Part shown: piece after piece, positions 1-14,580 of the stretch
Layout of the letters: each line of letters starts with the position of its first letter
Numbering within the stretch: the stretch's first letter is position 1
Assembly (NCBI GenBank): GCA_902547215.1
Contig: CACCNI010000001.1
Location: 23,501-87,500 of the forward strand
Source of the DNA: an uncultured Pelagibacteraceae bacterium
GTDB lineage: Bacteria; Pseudomonadota; Alphaproteobacteria; Pelagibacterales; Pelagibacteraceae
DNA: 64,000 bases
Direction: 5' to 3'
Translations under genes and position numbers: made by a program
The notes under the pieces: model-generated
Told to the model about the DNA's origin: nothing
Seen by the model: only the letters and a program-made list of their open reading frames with translations
Database searches by the model: none

Positions 1-1325
1 CTATAAAACCTTTTTTTATCAAAAATTTCAAAACTGAATTTTCCTTTAAAAAAAATATCATTATCCTCTAAATAAATATTTCCATAATCTAGTTTTAAAC
101 TTCCAACTTTTTTGTTGAAAAGTTTTGAGTTACTTAATTCAATTTTTTCTCCAACATAATTTGAATTTATTAAAATTTCATTAAAGAAACTCCCGTTATT
201 TAAACTTTTACTTTTAATTGCTAACTTACCATTAAAATTTTCATTGAGAAGGAATTCCTGGGAAAAAATTTCGTCAAGTATATTTTTATTTATTATAATA
301 TTTTTTAAATCAAATTTTTGAAGTTCTGACTCAATTTGAAAATCGAAAGGGTCTAGGTTTATTTTTCCACTATAATCAAATTTATTCGTACCAAGAAATG
401 AACTTTTAGATTTAATAATTATCGAGTCTTTCTCACGAAAATAATCAGTATTAAGTTTCGATCTTTTAAAATTTATTTTCAAATTTTTGACTTTATCGCC
501 TTTTTTGGATTTGTTTAAAAGACTTAACTTTAATGGGTTTAATCTAACTTTTGTGATTTTTTCATTTAAAGTTTCATCATATTTCCAGTCTAAAGTGAAA
601 GGTATATTAAAAATTTTACCTTTAGAAATTATAGAATTTTCTTTGTTTAATTCATCATAAGAAATAAAAATGTTTTCAAGAGTAAAAAATGAAACAATTT
701 GACCCTCATTACTTTTATAAAAAATTTTACTTTTTAAAATTTTTATAGAATTTTTTGAAAACCTGTTATCTAAAAAATTATTGATAAACTTGATATCAGA
801 GTTTTCGATAAAAAAATTAGCATCTTTGATTTCAATTTTTTTTATTACATTATTCATTTTAAAAAAATTGTTTTGATTAATAAAAATTTTTAATTTTTTA
901 ATTTGACTAAACTCTTTTTGATAACCCATTTTTTGAGTGAATATTACGACATCATTGATAATGTAATGTGGTTTAGGAAGAATCGAATAATTTATATCAG
1001 GGGTAAGTGCAAAGTCTAAGTTGTATTCTTTTTTTAGTTTTTCCTCTAATTCTTTTTGAATATTTTCACTTATGACTATCCCAGGTATTGATAGGTAAAG
1101 AAGATATAAAAAAAATACAATACTGAGCACAAACAGAGCATAATTAAGCTGAAATTTTTCAGATATATAATTTTCTATGTTTTTTTTCTTTAATTGATTA
1201 AAGCTTATATTCCATGTGCCTTTAGGCATATTGAAAAAAGTGAAAAATTTACTAAACAATTTACTTAGTATATTTTTCTTAAAAAAATTCTTTTGTATGA
1301 ATGATTGGATTTTAAATTTTTTCAT
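1..1325 (-). CDS. AsmA-like inner-membrane protein (3' end outside window)
   Basis: An open frame starts with ATG at 1325 and runs off the left edge without a stop, giving about 441 residues of a longer protein. The first 60 residues are basic, followed by one hydrophobic segment (about residues 62-81). After that comes a long, lysine- and asparagine-rich beta-type stretch. One N-terminal membrane anchor followed by a long periplasmic beta-rich region is the layout of AsmA/TamB-like proteins, which are linked to outer-membrane assembly and phospholipid transport. No diagnostic motif is visible, so the family call rests on architecture. It is divergent from uvrD, with 35 bases between the two start codons. 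Confidence 0.6.
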   Translation of the reverse strand, partial: MKKFKIQSFIQKNFFKKNILSKLFSKFFTFFNMPKGTWNISFNQLKKKNIENYISEKFQLNYALFVLSIVFFLYLLYLSIPGIVISENIQKELEEKLKKEYNLDFALTPDINYSILPKPHYIINDVVIFTQKMGYQKEFSQIKKLKIFINQNNFFKMNNVIKKIEIKDANFFIENSDIKFINNFLDNRFSKNSIKILKSKIFYKSNEGQIVSFFTLENIFISYDELNKENSIISKGKIFNIPFTLDWKYDETLNEKITKVRLNPLKLSLLNKSKKGDKVKNLKINFKRSKLNTDYFREKDSIIIKSKSSFLGTNKFDYSGKINLDPFDFQIESELQKFDLKNIIINKNILDEIFSQEFLLNENFNGKLAIKSKSLNNGSFFNEILINSNYVGEKIELSNSKLFNKKVGSLKLDYGNIYLEDNDIFFKGKFSFEIFDKKRFY

Positions 1326-1360
1326 TATTATATAAAATGACTTATAGTGATTTAAAATAA

Positions 1361-3387
1361 ATGATAAACTCTGAATATCTAGAAAAATTAAATAAATTTC
1401 AAAAAGAGGCTGTTTTACATACATCGGGGCCACTATTAATTGTTGCTGGGGCTGGTTCAGGTAAAACAAAGGTTCTTACTTCAAGAATTGCAAATATTGT
1501 TGAAAAAAATTTAGCATTTCCAAACGAAATATTAGCTGTAACTTTTACTAATAAAGCAGCGAGGGAAATGCAAAATAGAATTAGTCTATTACTCAAAAAG
1601 AGAGCGGTAGGCCTGCCATGGCTTGGGACATTCCACTCCATATGTGCCAAGATATTAAGAAAACATGCCAAAGCTGTCAATTTAACACAAAATTTTACTA
1701 TAATAGATCAAGATGATCAGCAAAGATTAATTAAAAATATTTGTAAAAGTAAAAATATTGATGTCAAAAAAATTTCTCCAAATTTCATACTAGCTTTAAT
1801 TAATAAGTGGAAAAATTTTGGTTGGTATCCAAAAAATGTTAGGATTTCAAAAGGTCAGATTTTAGAAAAGAATATGTTAGAGGTTTATAAAGTATATCAA
1901 GAGAAGCTTATTAATCTAAATGCATGTGATTTTGGGGACCTAATTCTACATTGTGTTAAAATTTTTGAGGAGAATCAGGACATTAATAAGGTTTATGCAA
2001 AAAAGTTTAAATATATTCTAGTAGATGAATATCAAGACACAAATTATATCCAAAGTAAATGGCTAAAACATTTAACATTATTACATAATAATATTTGCTG
2101 CGTTGGTGATGATGATCAGTCAATTTATAGCTGGAGGGGTGCAGAGATCAAAAATTTTTTAGAGTTTGATAAAGTTTATGAAGATACAAAAATCATAAGA
2201 TTGGAGGATAATTATAGATCAACTCAAAACATTTTAAATGTTGCTTCACATTTGATCTCTAATAATGAAAATAGGCTTGGAAAAAGATTGAATTCAAATA
2301 AAACTGAAGGTGAGAAAATTAAATTGAATTGTTTTAGAAATGGTAAAGATGAAGCTGTAGGTGTATCAGATATTATTGAAAACGATCTTAAAAAAAAATA
2401 TTCATACAATAACATTGCCATTCTTGTTAGAGCAATATTTCAGACAAGGGAATTTGAAGAGAGATTTTTGAAAATAGGCCTACCATACAGAATACTAGGT
2501 GGGACTAAGTTTTACGAAAGAGCAGAAATTAAAAATTGTATCGCTTATTTACGCATTATTCAACATGAGAAAGATGATCTTGCTTTTGAAAGAATTGCAA
2601 ATGTTCCTAAAAGATCTATAGGTGAAAGTTCGTTCAAACAAATAAATGAATATGCGAGAAAAAATAATTTATCACTAGAGAGTGCTTCACAAAATTTAAT
2701 CGCTCAAAATTTGATTAAGCCTAAGACTAAATTGGGTCTTTTGTCATTTTTAAATATGGTTAAGAAATGGAGAAATGATCACTTAATAAAGAAATTAAAT
2801 CATGTCAAACTTTTGCAAATTATACTAGATGAGTCTGGATATTCTGCATCTTTAAAAGATAAAAAAGATTTAGAAAATGAAAATAGACTTGAAAACATTA
2901 AAGAACTTTTAAGTGCAATGAAAGAATTTGATAACTTAGAAAGTTTTCTTGAGCACGTTTCTTTAGCCACTTCAATTGACCAACAATGGGAAGGTGAAAA
3001 AATAAATTTAATGACAATGCATGCATCAAAGGGTTTGGAATTTGATGCCGTGTTTCTTCCTTGTTGGGAAGAGGGCATGTTTCCTCATCAGAAATCTATA
3101 GATGAAAAAGGTCAAAGTGGCCTGGAAGAAGAAAGACGTCTTGCTTATGTTGGTATAACACGAGCAAAAGATTTAAGCTTTATATCTTTTTCCTTAAATA
3201 GATTTTACCAAGGTGATTGGATTGATAGTTTGTCATCAAGATTCGTAGATGAGCTTCCAGAAAAATTTATTGAAAAAAATAACAATCTTGACAGAGATGA
3301 TCAAGATTTCGAATTTAATCAGGATATAGATGGTGATAATGATAATTTCAGAAGTCCAGGATGGATCAGATATCAAAAAAGATTAAA

Positions 3388-3391
<4 letters not shown>
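1361..3391 (+). CDS. uvrD: UvrD/PcrA-type DNA helicase
   Basis: ATP-dependent 3'-5' superfamily 1A helicase acting in nucleotide excision and mismatch repair in the cytoplasm. The helicase motifs appear in order: Walker A GAGSGKT at residues 30-36, TFTNKAA (motif Ia), DEYQDTN (motif II) near 222, GDDDQSIYSWRG (motif III) near 249, and EEERRLAYVGITRA (motif VI) near 590. The length of 676 residues is close to, but a little shorter than, the usual 720. The stop codon overlaps the start of the following aminopeptidase gene as ATGA, so the two are probably co-transcribed and translationally coupled. UvrD, PcrA and Rep are hard to separate by eye; UvrD is the usual assignment in Proteobacteria. 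Confidence 0.93.
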
Positions 3392-7933
<4,542 letters not shown>

Positions 7934-7971
7934 AAGTAATTAAACTTTTAAGATTATAAATAAAATAAATC

Positions 7972-8892
7972 TTAAGCGATAGATTTTAGAATATTCTTGT
8001 TCAAAAAGGAATGCGGAATATTTTTCTCTTTTAGCTCAATTATAGAGAAATTTTCATTTTTACTTAGTAATTTTCTTAAGCCTTGATTAGTGATGTGGTG
8101 ACCACCTTGACACGAAGTAATTTTACCAACCATTTTGAAACCCGACAAATATAGATCCCCGAGACAATCTAAAATCTTGTGATTTACGAATTCTTTTTCG
8201 TTTCTAAGTTTTTCTTTATTTAAAATTTTGTTTTGCTTAACAACAATCGCATTATCTAAAGAACCACCTTTTGCTAAATTTAAATTTTTGAGTTTTTCTA
8301 TATCCTCATATAAACAAAACGTTCTTGAATTATACATTTCAGATAAATCATCCATGTAAATGTTTATCTTATTTTTTTGAGTGTTGATTAGTTCATTTTT
8401 AAAATTTATCTCAAAATCAATTTCTAAACTTATTTTACTTGGCTTAAAAGAAATAGATTTTTCACCCTCTTTAAAAACTATTTCTTTATTTATAGTAATA
8501 ATTTTAATTGGTTGGTCGCTAATTTCAAAATCAGCTGAGTCAATTGCTTCTATAAAATTTTTAGAAGATCCATCTAATATTGGTACTTCTTCAGCATCTA
8601 TTTCTACTAATAAATTATCTACACCTTTTCCGTATAACGCAGCCATTAAATGCTCAATAGTTGAAACTGATACCCCATACTCATTTGAAATCTTTGTGCA
8701 ATATGAAGCATTTGAAACATTAAAAACACTTGGGTAAATTATATTATTTGAAGTTAAATCAGTTCTTTTAAAATATATTCCAACATTTGGTTTCTGGGGA
8801 ACTAACTTTATATTAACACTTTTCCCAGAGTGAAGACCAACACCAGACAAATTAATTTCTTTTTTTAGTGTCTTTTGTTTTAAAATTGACAT
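7972..8892 (-). CDS. lpxC: UDP-3-O-acyl-N-acetylglucosamine deacetylase LpxC
   Basis: Zinc amidase catalysing the committed step of lipid A synthesis: deacetylation of UDP-3-O-acyl-GlcNAc. The zinc ligands are visible as His81 (STIEHLMAALYG), His238 and Asp242 (NHKILDCLGD), and the catalytic His265 lies in QGGHH. The length of 306 residues matches the family. It follows the short ftsA after 67 bases. In most alphaproteobacterial clusters ftsZ occupies the position between ftsA and lpxC; here there is no space for it. Confidence 0.96.
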   Translation of the reverse strand: MSILKQKTLKKEINLSGVGLHSGKSVNIKLVPQKPNVGIYFKRTDLTSNNIIYPSVFNVSNASYCTKISNEYGVSVSTIEHLMAALYGKGVDNLLVEIDAEEVPILDGSSKNFIEAIDSADFEISDQPIKIITINKEIVFKEGEKSISFKPSKISLEIDFEINFKNELINTQKNKINIYMDDLSEMYNSRTFCLYEDIEKLKNLNLAKGGSLDNAIVVKQNKILNKEKLRNEKEFVNHKILDCLGDLYLSGFKMVGKITSCQGGHHITNQGLRKLLSKNENFSIIELKEKNIPHSFLNKNILKSIA

Positions 8893-8959
8893 TAAAAAAA
8901 CTTATATTCATCTGTTAAATCAAAGAAAAAACAAGTTATGTTACGAAACAATACAAGAT

Positions 8960-9664
8960 TTAACTGAAGAAATTGAACATTTTTTCAAAGAAACCCTGCT
9001 TTTTAGAATAAAGATTATGCATTATTACCTCTGAAGGGTTAATGCCATCAACCACCTTTTTTCCAGCAATACAAGGACTTGTATCGGTTTTTTCTGCAAA
9101 TCTACTTGAATATTGATGGCTGATAATTTTTTTTACCTCAATATTACAATCTTTAAAGATTTTATTTAGTGTTTTTACAATTGTGTTTTGAATTGTGATA
9201 AAACTAACTTCAACAACAAATTCCTTATAACTTACGTTCTCAGGAAATTCTAAATATTCTTTGCCATCAACTATGTATTTATCAACTATCAAATGTAAAA
9301 TAGCTGAATCTTTATTGTTTCTTATAATTTGTTGCTTTGCATCACTAATTAGTCTAACAACATCGGTCTCTTTAATTTTATCAGTATCAAATTTATTTTT
9401 TAAACTAAATGAGTATTGATCTGACCTGGCATCAGTAATTATATTAATTTTTTCAATAAAACTTCCAACATTTTTTTCAAAATCTCTAATTTTTTCTGAA
9501 ATAAATTTCTTTACTATTATCAAATTTAAATTATTGCCTAAAGTATCAGGCATTAAGTATTTTTTTTGATAACTGGAATTATAATCTTTAGAGCTAAAAT
9601 AATTAATGTGAAGGTTTTGACCCACTATTGCAAAATAAAAGTTTTGGACATCTTTATTAATCAT
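8960..9664 (-). CDS. ftsA: Reduced FtsA-like division protein lacking the ATPase domain
   Basis: The 234-residue product occupies the ftsA position between ftsQ and lpxC. Residues 68-185 resemble the FtsA 1C (SHS2) subdomain: a helix resembling KETDVVRLISDAKQ, then ILHLIVDKYIVDGKEY and a VEVSFITIQNTIVKTL segment. Residues 6-67 may be the remains of subdomain 1A, but the GxDxGxxK phosphate loop is missing. The protein ends with a short amphipathic helix (about 220-234, KKQGFFEKMFNFFS) like the membrane-targeting helix of FtsA. Subdomains 2A and 2B, which bind ATP and polymerise, are absent, and only 67 bases separate it from lpxC. FtsA is normally about 400-430 residues. The assignment rests on position plus SHS2 similarity; the function (membrane tether or bridge to FtsQ/FtsN) is inferred. 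The start overlaps the ftsQ end by 8 bases. Confidence 0.7.
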   Translation of the reverse strand: MINKDVQNFYFAIVGQNLHINYFSSKDYNSSYQKKYLMPDTLGNNLNLIIVKKFISEKIRDFEKNVGSFIEKINIITDARSDQYSFSLKNKFDTDKIKETDVVRLISDAKQQIIRNNKDSAILHLIVDKYIVDGKEYLEFPENVSYKEFVVEVSFITIQNTIVKTLNKIFKDCNIEVKKIISHQYSSRFAEKTDTSPCIAGKKVVDGINPSEVIMHNLYSKKQGFFEKMFNFFS

Positions 9665-10331
9665 AAGTTATAATCTTGCCTGGAATTCTCAAATCTATAA
9701 TTTTTGATTTATTAAATTCTTCCTTTTCAATTAGTCTCTTGCTTAAATTCAAACTTCTAATTGTTAAATCAATTGGAAATTTGATCTTTTTATCATTTTC
9801 TAATTCAATATCTATCCTTTCACTTTGGAAAAAATTAATTTTTTTTATATTTTTAATATTAAAATTAGATTTGTTAAAAATTTTTATAGTTTGAAAAACT
9901 TTTTTTATATCATTGGTTCCAGTAACCTCAGGAACGTTTTTTGGTAAGTTTTTTAAGTAAATTATTTTTCCATTATTTCCTAAAATAACTTTTTCATTAA
10001 AATATTTGACAACACTGATAGCCACAGCTGGCTCAAGATTAACTTTTACCTGATTCGGGTATATTTTTTTTACATCATAACTTTTTATTAAATTTACAGT
10101 GTTTATTAATTTAAAAGACTCTTTATTAAGTGAAAAAATATTCGATCCAATCAAATCTGTCAATTTATTTTCTAAAAGTAAATTATCAGTTTCATTTAAA
10201 CCAACCACCTCAATTTTATTAATAGTAAAAAAATTATAATTTTTAAAGTTAGAATTGTGAATTGAGGATAAAATTATAAAAATTATCAAATAAAAAAAAA
10301 TATATTTTTTATTATCTATTTTTTGAAGCAT
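9657..10331 (-). CDS. ftsQ: Cell division protein FtsQ
   Basis: Bitopic membrane protein linking early and late divisome parts with FtsB and FtsL. A cytoplasmic start of about nine residues is followed by one membrane segment (about 11-25) and a POTRA domain beginning FFTINKIEVVGLNETDN, with the SLNKESFKLINTV and KIYPNQVKVNLEP elements typical of FtsQ. The remainder is the beta domain. At 224 residues it is somewhat short because both tails are trimmed. Its start lies inside the ddl end (20-base overlap) and its end overlaps the short ftsA by 8 bases. Confidence 0.88.
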   Translation of the reverse strand: MLQKIDNKKYIFFYLIIFIILSSIHNSNFKNYNFFTINKIEVVGLNETDNLLLENKLTDLIGSNIFSLNKESFKLINTVNLIKSYDVKKIYPNQVKVNLEPAVAISVVKYFNEKVILGNNGKIIYLKNLPKNVPEVTGTNDIKKVFQTIKIFNKSNFNIKNIKKINFFQSERIDIELENDKKIKFPIDLTIRSLNLSKRLIEKEEFNKSKIIDLRIPGKIITYD

Positions 10332-11223
10332 CTTTAATAATCCAGTCTATCAACGAAAAGAAACTCATGCCATGATACAATGCTATTTCTGGAACTAATG
10401 AAAGATTAGTCATTCCCGGCTGAGTATTAGTTTCCAAAAGATAAAACTTTCCATTGTAAAATTTAAAATCAGATCTAGTTACCCCCCTACACTTTAAAAC
10501 TCTATGTGCTTTTAAGGCTATATTCATCACATTTTGATAATCTTTTGTTTTAATATTTACAGGTATAATATGTTTCGTTTTCGCCTTAGAGCTGTACTTC
10601 GCTTTATAATCATAAAACTTTCTTTTAGGTCTTAACTCTATGGCACCTAGTTTTTTTTTACCAAGCATTGCTACTTGAATTTCTCTTCCTGGTATAAATT
10701 CTTCCACTAGAATCTCATCATAAGCTTTAAGCTTCTTTAAATTTTTAATAATATTTTTTTCATTACAAATATAAACACCTAAACTTGACCCCTCGTTTAT
10801 TGGTTTAATAACTACAGGAAACTTAATTTTTTTTTTTAATAATTTTATAACTTCTTTTTTATTTAAATTTGTTCTTATTTTTTTAAATTTTGGTGTTAAA
10901 ATTTTATTTTTAATAAATAATTTTTTTGAAATTTCTTTATCCATTGCCATCATAGAAGATAAAACACCCGAATGAGTGTACCTAACCCCTTTACTTTCTA
11001 AGTAGGTTTGAATGAAACCATCTTCACCAAATCTCCCGTGTAAAGCGTTGAAAACAACATGGGGAGAAAATCTATCAATATTTTTTGTTAAATTCTCATC
11101 AGGTTCAACTATTTTGCAATTATATTTTTTTTTTATACAGCTCTGCACTGCTTTTGCAGTTTTGAGACTAATAGATCTTTCTCCTGAAATACCACCTCCA
11201 AGAATAAGAATCCTTTTTTTCAT
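10312..11223 (-). CDS. ddl: D-alanine--D-alanine ligase
   Basis: ATP-grasp ligase that makes the D-Ala-D-Ala dipeptide later added by MurF. Visible motifs are the N-terminal glycine loop GGGISGERSISLKTA, HGRFGEDG, the ATP-binding segment FPVVIKPINEGSSLGV, and the metal-binding ETNTQPGMT near the C terminus (usually EVNTLPGMT). The length of 303 residues is normal for DdlB. It directly abuts murB with no gap and overlaps ftsQ by 20 bases, in line with one transcript. Confidence 0.95.
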   Translation of the reverse strand: MKKRILILGGGISGERSISLKTAKAVQSCIKKKYNCKIVEPDENLTKNIDRFSPHVVFNALHGRFGEDGFIQTYLESKGVRYTHSGVLSSMMAMDKEISKKLFIKNKILTPKFKKIRTNLNKKEVIKLLKKKIKFPVVIKPINEGSSLGVYICNEKNIIKNLKKLKAYDEILVEEFIPGREIQVAMLGKKKLGAIELRPKRKFYDYKAKYSSKAKTKHIIPVNIKTKDYQNVMNIALKAHRVLKCRGVTRSDFKFYNGKFYLLETNTQPGMTNLSLVPEIALYHGMSFFSLIDWIIKDASKNR

Positions 11224-12129
11224 CTATTTTATTATTTCTATCTCAAGATCTAGAGATATACCTGTTTTTTTTTTAACCTCGTCTCTTACAAAATTTATTA
11301 ACTTGTTCATTTCAGAAAAAGAGGCATTTTTTGAATTAACAAAGAAATTGCTATGTTTAGATGAAATTTTAGCATCACCAAAACTAATATCTTCAGGCAC
11401 ACTTTCACGTATAAGTTCCCAAACTTTCCTTTCAGTGCTTTTGACTGGATTTTTAAAAGTACTCCCCCCAGTTTTGACTCTTAATGGTTGAGATGATTCT
11501 TTAAGTTTTTTTAATCTCTCAATTTCTTTTCTTATTAATTCCTTGCTACTTTTTTTGCATTCAAATGTTGCACTTAAGAAGATTAAGTCATTAGGCAAAT
11601 TGCACTCTCTATAACCAAAAATAATATCCTTTGTTCTAATCGAACTTACTTTTCCTTCAAAATCTACTACCTGAATTGAAACTAAAAAGTCTTTAAATTC
11701 TGACCCGAAACATCCAGAGTTCATTCTAATCCCACCTCCTACGGAGCCTGGTATACAGGATAAAAATTCTAAACCAGATAAACCATTTTCACAAGCAAAG
11801 TCAGAAACATTTTTATCTAAAGAAGAACAGCCAGCAATCAATTTATTATCATCAATTAATGATATATTGCTAAAATTTTTACCTAACTTAATAAAAATTT
11901 TTTCCCCCAACTTTTCACTTATTAAAAGATTAGATCCTGCTCCTAAAACATGTTTTTTATATTTTGGTACTATTTTTAAAAAACTTATTAGCTCTTTTAA
12001 ATTTTCTGGTTTAAAAAAAACCTTTGCTGGTCCACCAATATTCATCCAATTCAAATTTTTAAGAGAGAAATCAAATTTTAGATTAGAATTGTTTTGATCT
12101 TTAAAGATTTTAAATTCTTGCATGTTCAT
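11224..12129 (-). CDS. murB: UDP-N-acetylenolpyruvoylglucosamine reductase MurB
   Basis: FAD enzyme that reduces UDP-GlcNAc-enolpyruvate to UDP-MurNAc in the cytoplasm. FAD-binding motifs NWMNIGGPAKVFF, GAGSNLLIS and FLSCIPGSVGGGIRMNSG are present. GSTFKNP carries the catalytic serine, and GDAKISSKHSNFFVN follows the pattern of the shorter MurB type. It is 301 residues long. The ATG at 12129 overlaps the murC stop as ATGA; a second ATG two codons later is possible but lacks the overlap. Confidence 0.95.
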   Translation of the reverse strand: MNMQEFKIFKDQNNSNLKFDFSLKNLNWMNIGGPAKVFFKPENLKELISFLKIVPKYKKHVLGAGSNLLISEKLGEKIFIKLGKNFSNISLIDDNKLIAGCSSLDKNVSDFACENGLSGLEFLSCIPGSVGGGIRMNSGCFGSEFKDFLVSIQVVDFEGKVSSIRTKDIIFGYRECNLPNDLIFLSATFECKKSSKELIRKEIERLKKLKESSQPLRVKTGGSTFKNPVKSTERKVWELIRESVPEDISFGDAKISSKHSNFFVNSKNASFSEMNKLINFVRDEVKKKTGISLDLEIEIIK

Positions 12130-13526
12130 TGTTTAAGAAAATTTTTAAGCTCTTTTAACCATCCAGATATTGATCCAGCACCCATTCCAATTACAATTTC
12201 ATTTCCTTTTAAATTGTTTTTGAAGAAATTTACAAGGTCTTGTTTTTGATTAACCATAATTACTAACGCTTTTGAATTTTTTGATATATCTCTAGCAAAT
12301 TTTTCATATTTAAATTTCAATTTAATTTTTTCACCTGCCTTATAAACAGGGCATAACAATACTTGATCTGAATTTTTAAATGATTTGCTAAAATCATTAC
12401 TTAAATCATTTAGTCTTGAAATTCTGTGTGGTTGAAAAATAGATATGACTTTTTTGTTTAAAAAGCTTTTTTTAACACCATTTAAAACTTCTTTAATTTC
12501 AGTTGGGTGATGGGCATAATCATCAAAAAAAGTTACACCATTAAAATCGAAAATTTTATTAAACCTTCTTTCTACGCCTTGAAAATCTTTGAGGCTTTTT
12601 TTTATTAAGCTTGTAGATATTCCTATATGAGAAGTTAATGCAAATGTTGCAGCCGCATTACTTATATTGTGAAATCCAATTAAAGGGATTTCTATATTGT
12701 TGACACTTATCTTTTTTTTATTGGGTATTTTTATAATTAAATCAAAAATTGATCTATTTAATTTGTACTTTATATTCGTAATTCGAAAATTAGAATCTTT
12801 ATTAACACCATAAGTAAAATAGTTTTTAACAAGATTTTTTTTAAGTAAACTTCTATTATTAACGTCATCAATACACAAAAATGCTTTGCCAAAAGAGGGA
12901 ACGTTTGAAATAAATTTTTCAAAATGCTTTTTTAAATTATCCTCAGATTTATAAAAATCCATATGCTCTCTATCGATATTAGTAATAATTGAATAAGTGA
13001 ATGGGACTTTAATAAAACTACCATCAGACTCATCAGACTCAAGTACACACCATTCGCTTTTACCTAATTTAGCTGAGTTATTAATTGAATTTATCACACC
13101 TCCATTTATTATTGTAGGATCTAATTTGGCTTTTGAAAAAACATTTGCAATTAATGAGGTTGTAGTAGTTTTTCCATGTGAACCTGCAACAACAATATTT
13201 TTTTTTAATGAGGTCATGTGTGCAAGCATGTCTCCTCTTTTGTAAATTGGTAAATCTTTTTTCTTAGCTGTGTTTAACTCAATATTATTGTTTTTAATTG
13301 CTGAGGATATGACAATAATATTAGCCTTGTTTAGATTTGAAATTTTGTGTTTTGTAAAAATTTTAATATTACTTTTTTTTAGTCTTTCAATGTTTTTATT
13401 TACTGAAATATCACTTCCTTGTATTTTAAAACCAAGTTGTTTCATTATTAATGCCAATCCACTCATACCAATGCCTCCTATGCCAATGAAATGGATTATT
13501 TCTTTTTTTCCTAGATTAATTTTCAT
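12126..13526 (-). CDS. murC: UDP-N-acetylmuramate--L-alanine ligase MurC
   Basis: Adds L-alanine to UDP-MurNAc, the first amino acid of the peptidoglycan stem. It has the MurC N-terminal Rossmann motif HFIGIGGIGMSGLA, the Mur ligase P-loop GSHGKTTTTSL, the ESDESDGSF metal/substrate segment and FDDYAHHPTEI at the start of the C-terminal domain. The length of 466 residues is typical. It overlaps murG by 11 bases and murB by 4, so it is translated as part of the same run. Confidence 0.97.
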   Translation of the reverse strand: MKINLGKKEIIHFIGIGGIGMSGLALIMKQLGFKIQGSDISVNKNIERLKKSNIKIFTKHKISNLNKANIIVISSAIKNNNIELNTAKKKDLPIYKRGDMLAHMTSLKKNIVVAGSHGKTTTTSLIANVFSKAKLDPTIINGGVINSINNSAKLGKSEWCVLESDESDGSFIKVPFTYSIITNIDREHMDFYKSEDNLKKHFEKFISNVPSFGKAFLCIDDVNNRSLLKKNLVKNYFTYGVNKDSNFRITNIKYKLNRSIFDLIIKIPNKKKISVNNIEIPLIGFHNISNAAATFALTSHIGISTSLIKKSLKDFQGVERRFNKIFDFNGVTFFDDYAHHPTEIKEVLNGVKKSFLNKKVISIFQPHRISRLNDLSNDFSKSFKNSDQVLLCPVYKAGEKIKLKFKYEKFARDISKNSKALVIMVNQKQDLVNFFKNNLKGNEIVIGMGAGSISGWLKELKNFLKQ

Positions 13527-14580
13527 AAAAAGTTTGTTCTACCATATTAAGGTTTTCAGACCATGATCCCTCAAAAATAAAATTACTCATATTTTCTACT
13601 TTGTTATCTAACATTTGTTTGTTATGAATATTTTTTTCATAAAATTGATAGAAATAGTTTTCAAAAATCTCATGTTCATTAATAAGCCAACCAAAATTTT
13701 TATCCACATAAAATTTTGCATTAAAATATTGATGATCATCTTTTGAAAAGGGGAAAGGAATTGCTAGAAATGGGATCTTTAAAGAGACTAATTCTGATAA
13801 AGTAGATGCTCCAGCACGTGTGATTGCAAAATCACACAACGACATAATTTCACTTAATTTATTTTCAAAAGTAAAAACTTTATTTGAAATACTATTTTGT
13901 TCATAAAAATTTTTTAGATATTCTTGGTTAGATTCACTAGTTTGGTGATATATGGTTAGGTCTATCATCTTTGAGATTCTTAAAAAATCTTTAAGAAAAA
14001 TAGTGTCTAACTTTTTTGCTGTTTGACTTCCTCCAATTATTAAAACTTTTAATTCTTTATCAGATGTTGAGGTTTTTTTTTGTTTCAAAAATTCTTTTCT
14101 AACTATGGGTTTGATTACTTTAAGTTTATACAAAAATTTTGAGGGTAAATTTTTTAAATTAGTTTCATAAGCAAATATTTTTTTACAAAATCTTAATAAT
14201 AATAAATTAGATCTCCCAATTACTAAATTGGGTTCAAAAAGGAATATTTTAATATTTAAAATTCTTGCTGCTAAGCAGTGTGGAATACTCATATATCCGC
14301 CTGTAGATAAAAGCAATTTTGGATTTTCTTTTTTAAGGAAAAATAAGGATTTTAAAAATGAAGTAATTAAAAAAAAAGGAAATATTAAAATACTTAAATT
14401 TTTTCTAAATTGCGGGATATGAATTTCGTTCACATTATAATTTTCTTTTTCAATGAAATTTAGACCTCTTTTATCTGAAATTATTTTTACATTAAATTTT
14501 TCCTTAAAATAATCATAAAATACCTTAGCTGGTATAACGTGCCCTCCTGTCCCGCCAGTGCTTATTATCATGGAGCTCAT
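13516..14580 (-). CDS. murG: Lipid II synthase MurG (GT28)
   Basis: Transfers GlcNAc from UDP-GlcNAc to lipid I on the inner face of the cytoplasmic membrane. N-terminal STGGTGGHVIPA is the MurG glycine loop; LLSTGGYMSIPHCLAARIL and FLFEPNLVIGRSN follow; the C-terminal UDP-GlcNAc site shows VLIIGGSQTAKKLD and AITRAGASTLSELV, then PFPFSKDDHQYFNA. It is 354 residues. Its ATG overlaps the ftsW stop as ATGA. Confidence 0.96.
   Translation of the reverse strand: MSSMIISTGGTGGHVIPAKVFYDYFKEKFNVKIISDKRGLNFIEKENYNVNEIHIPQFRKNLSILIFPFFLITSFLKSLFFLKKENPKLLLSTGGYMSIPHCLAARILNIKIFLFEPNLVIGRSNLLLLRFCKKIFAYETNLKNLPSKFLYKLKVIKPIVRKEFLKQKKTSTSDKELKVLIIGGSQTAKKLDTIFLKDFLRISKMIDLTIYHQTSESNQEYLKNFYEQNSISNKVFTFENKLSEIMSLCDFAITRAGASTLSELVSLKIPFLAIPFPFSKDDHQYFNAKFYVDKNFGWLINEHEIFENYFYQFYEKNIHNKQMLDNKVENMSNFIFEGSWSENLNMVEQTFYEN

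Noticed and set aside
3361-3387. Upstream ATG for the aminopeptidase
   Set aside because: It lies inside uvrD; the ATG at 3388 gives the ATGA overlap used elsewhere and keeps the whole conserved N terminus.
8893-8959. Search for the missing second half of FtsA
   Set aside because: The 67-base gap is too small and no frame continues the FtsA domain 2 motifs, so a simple frameshift does not explain the short protein.
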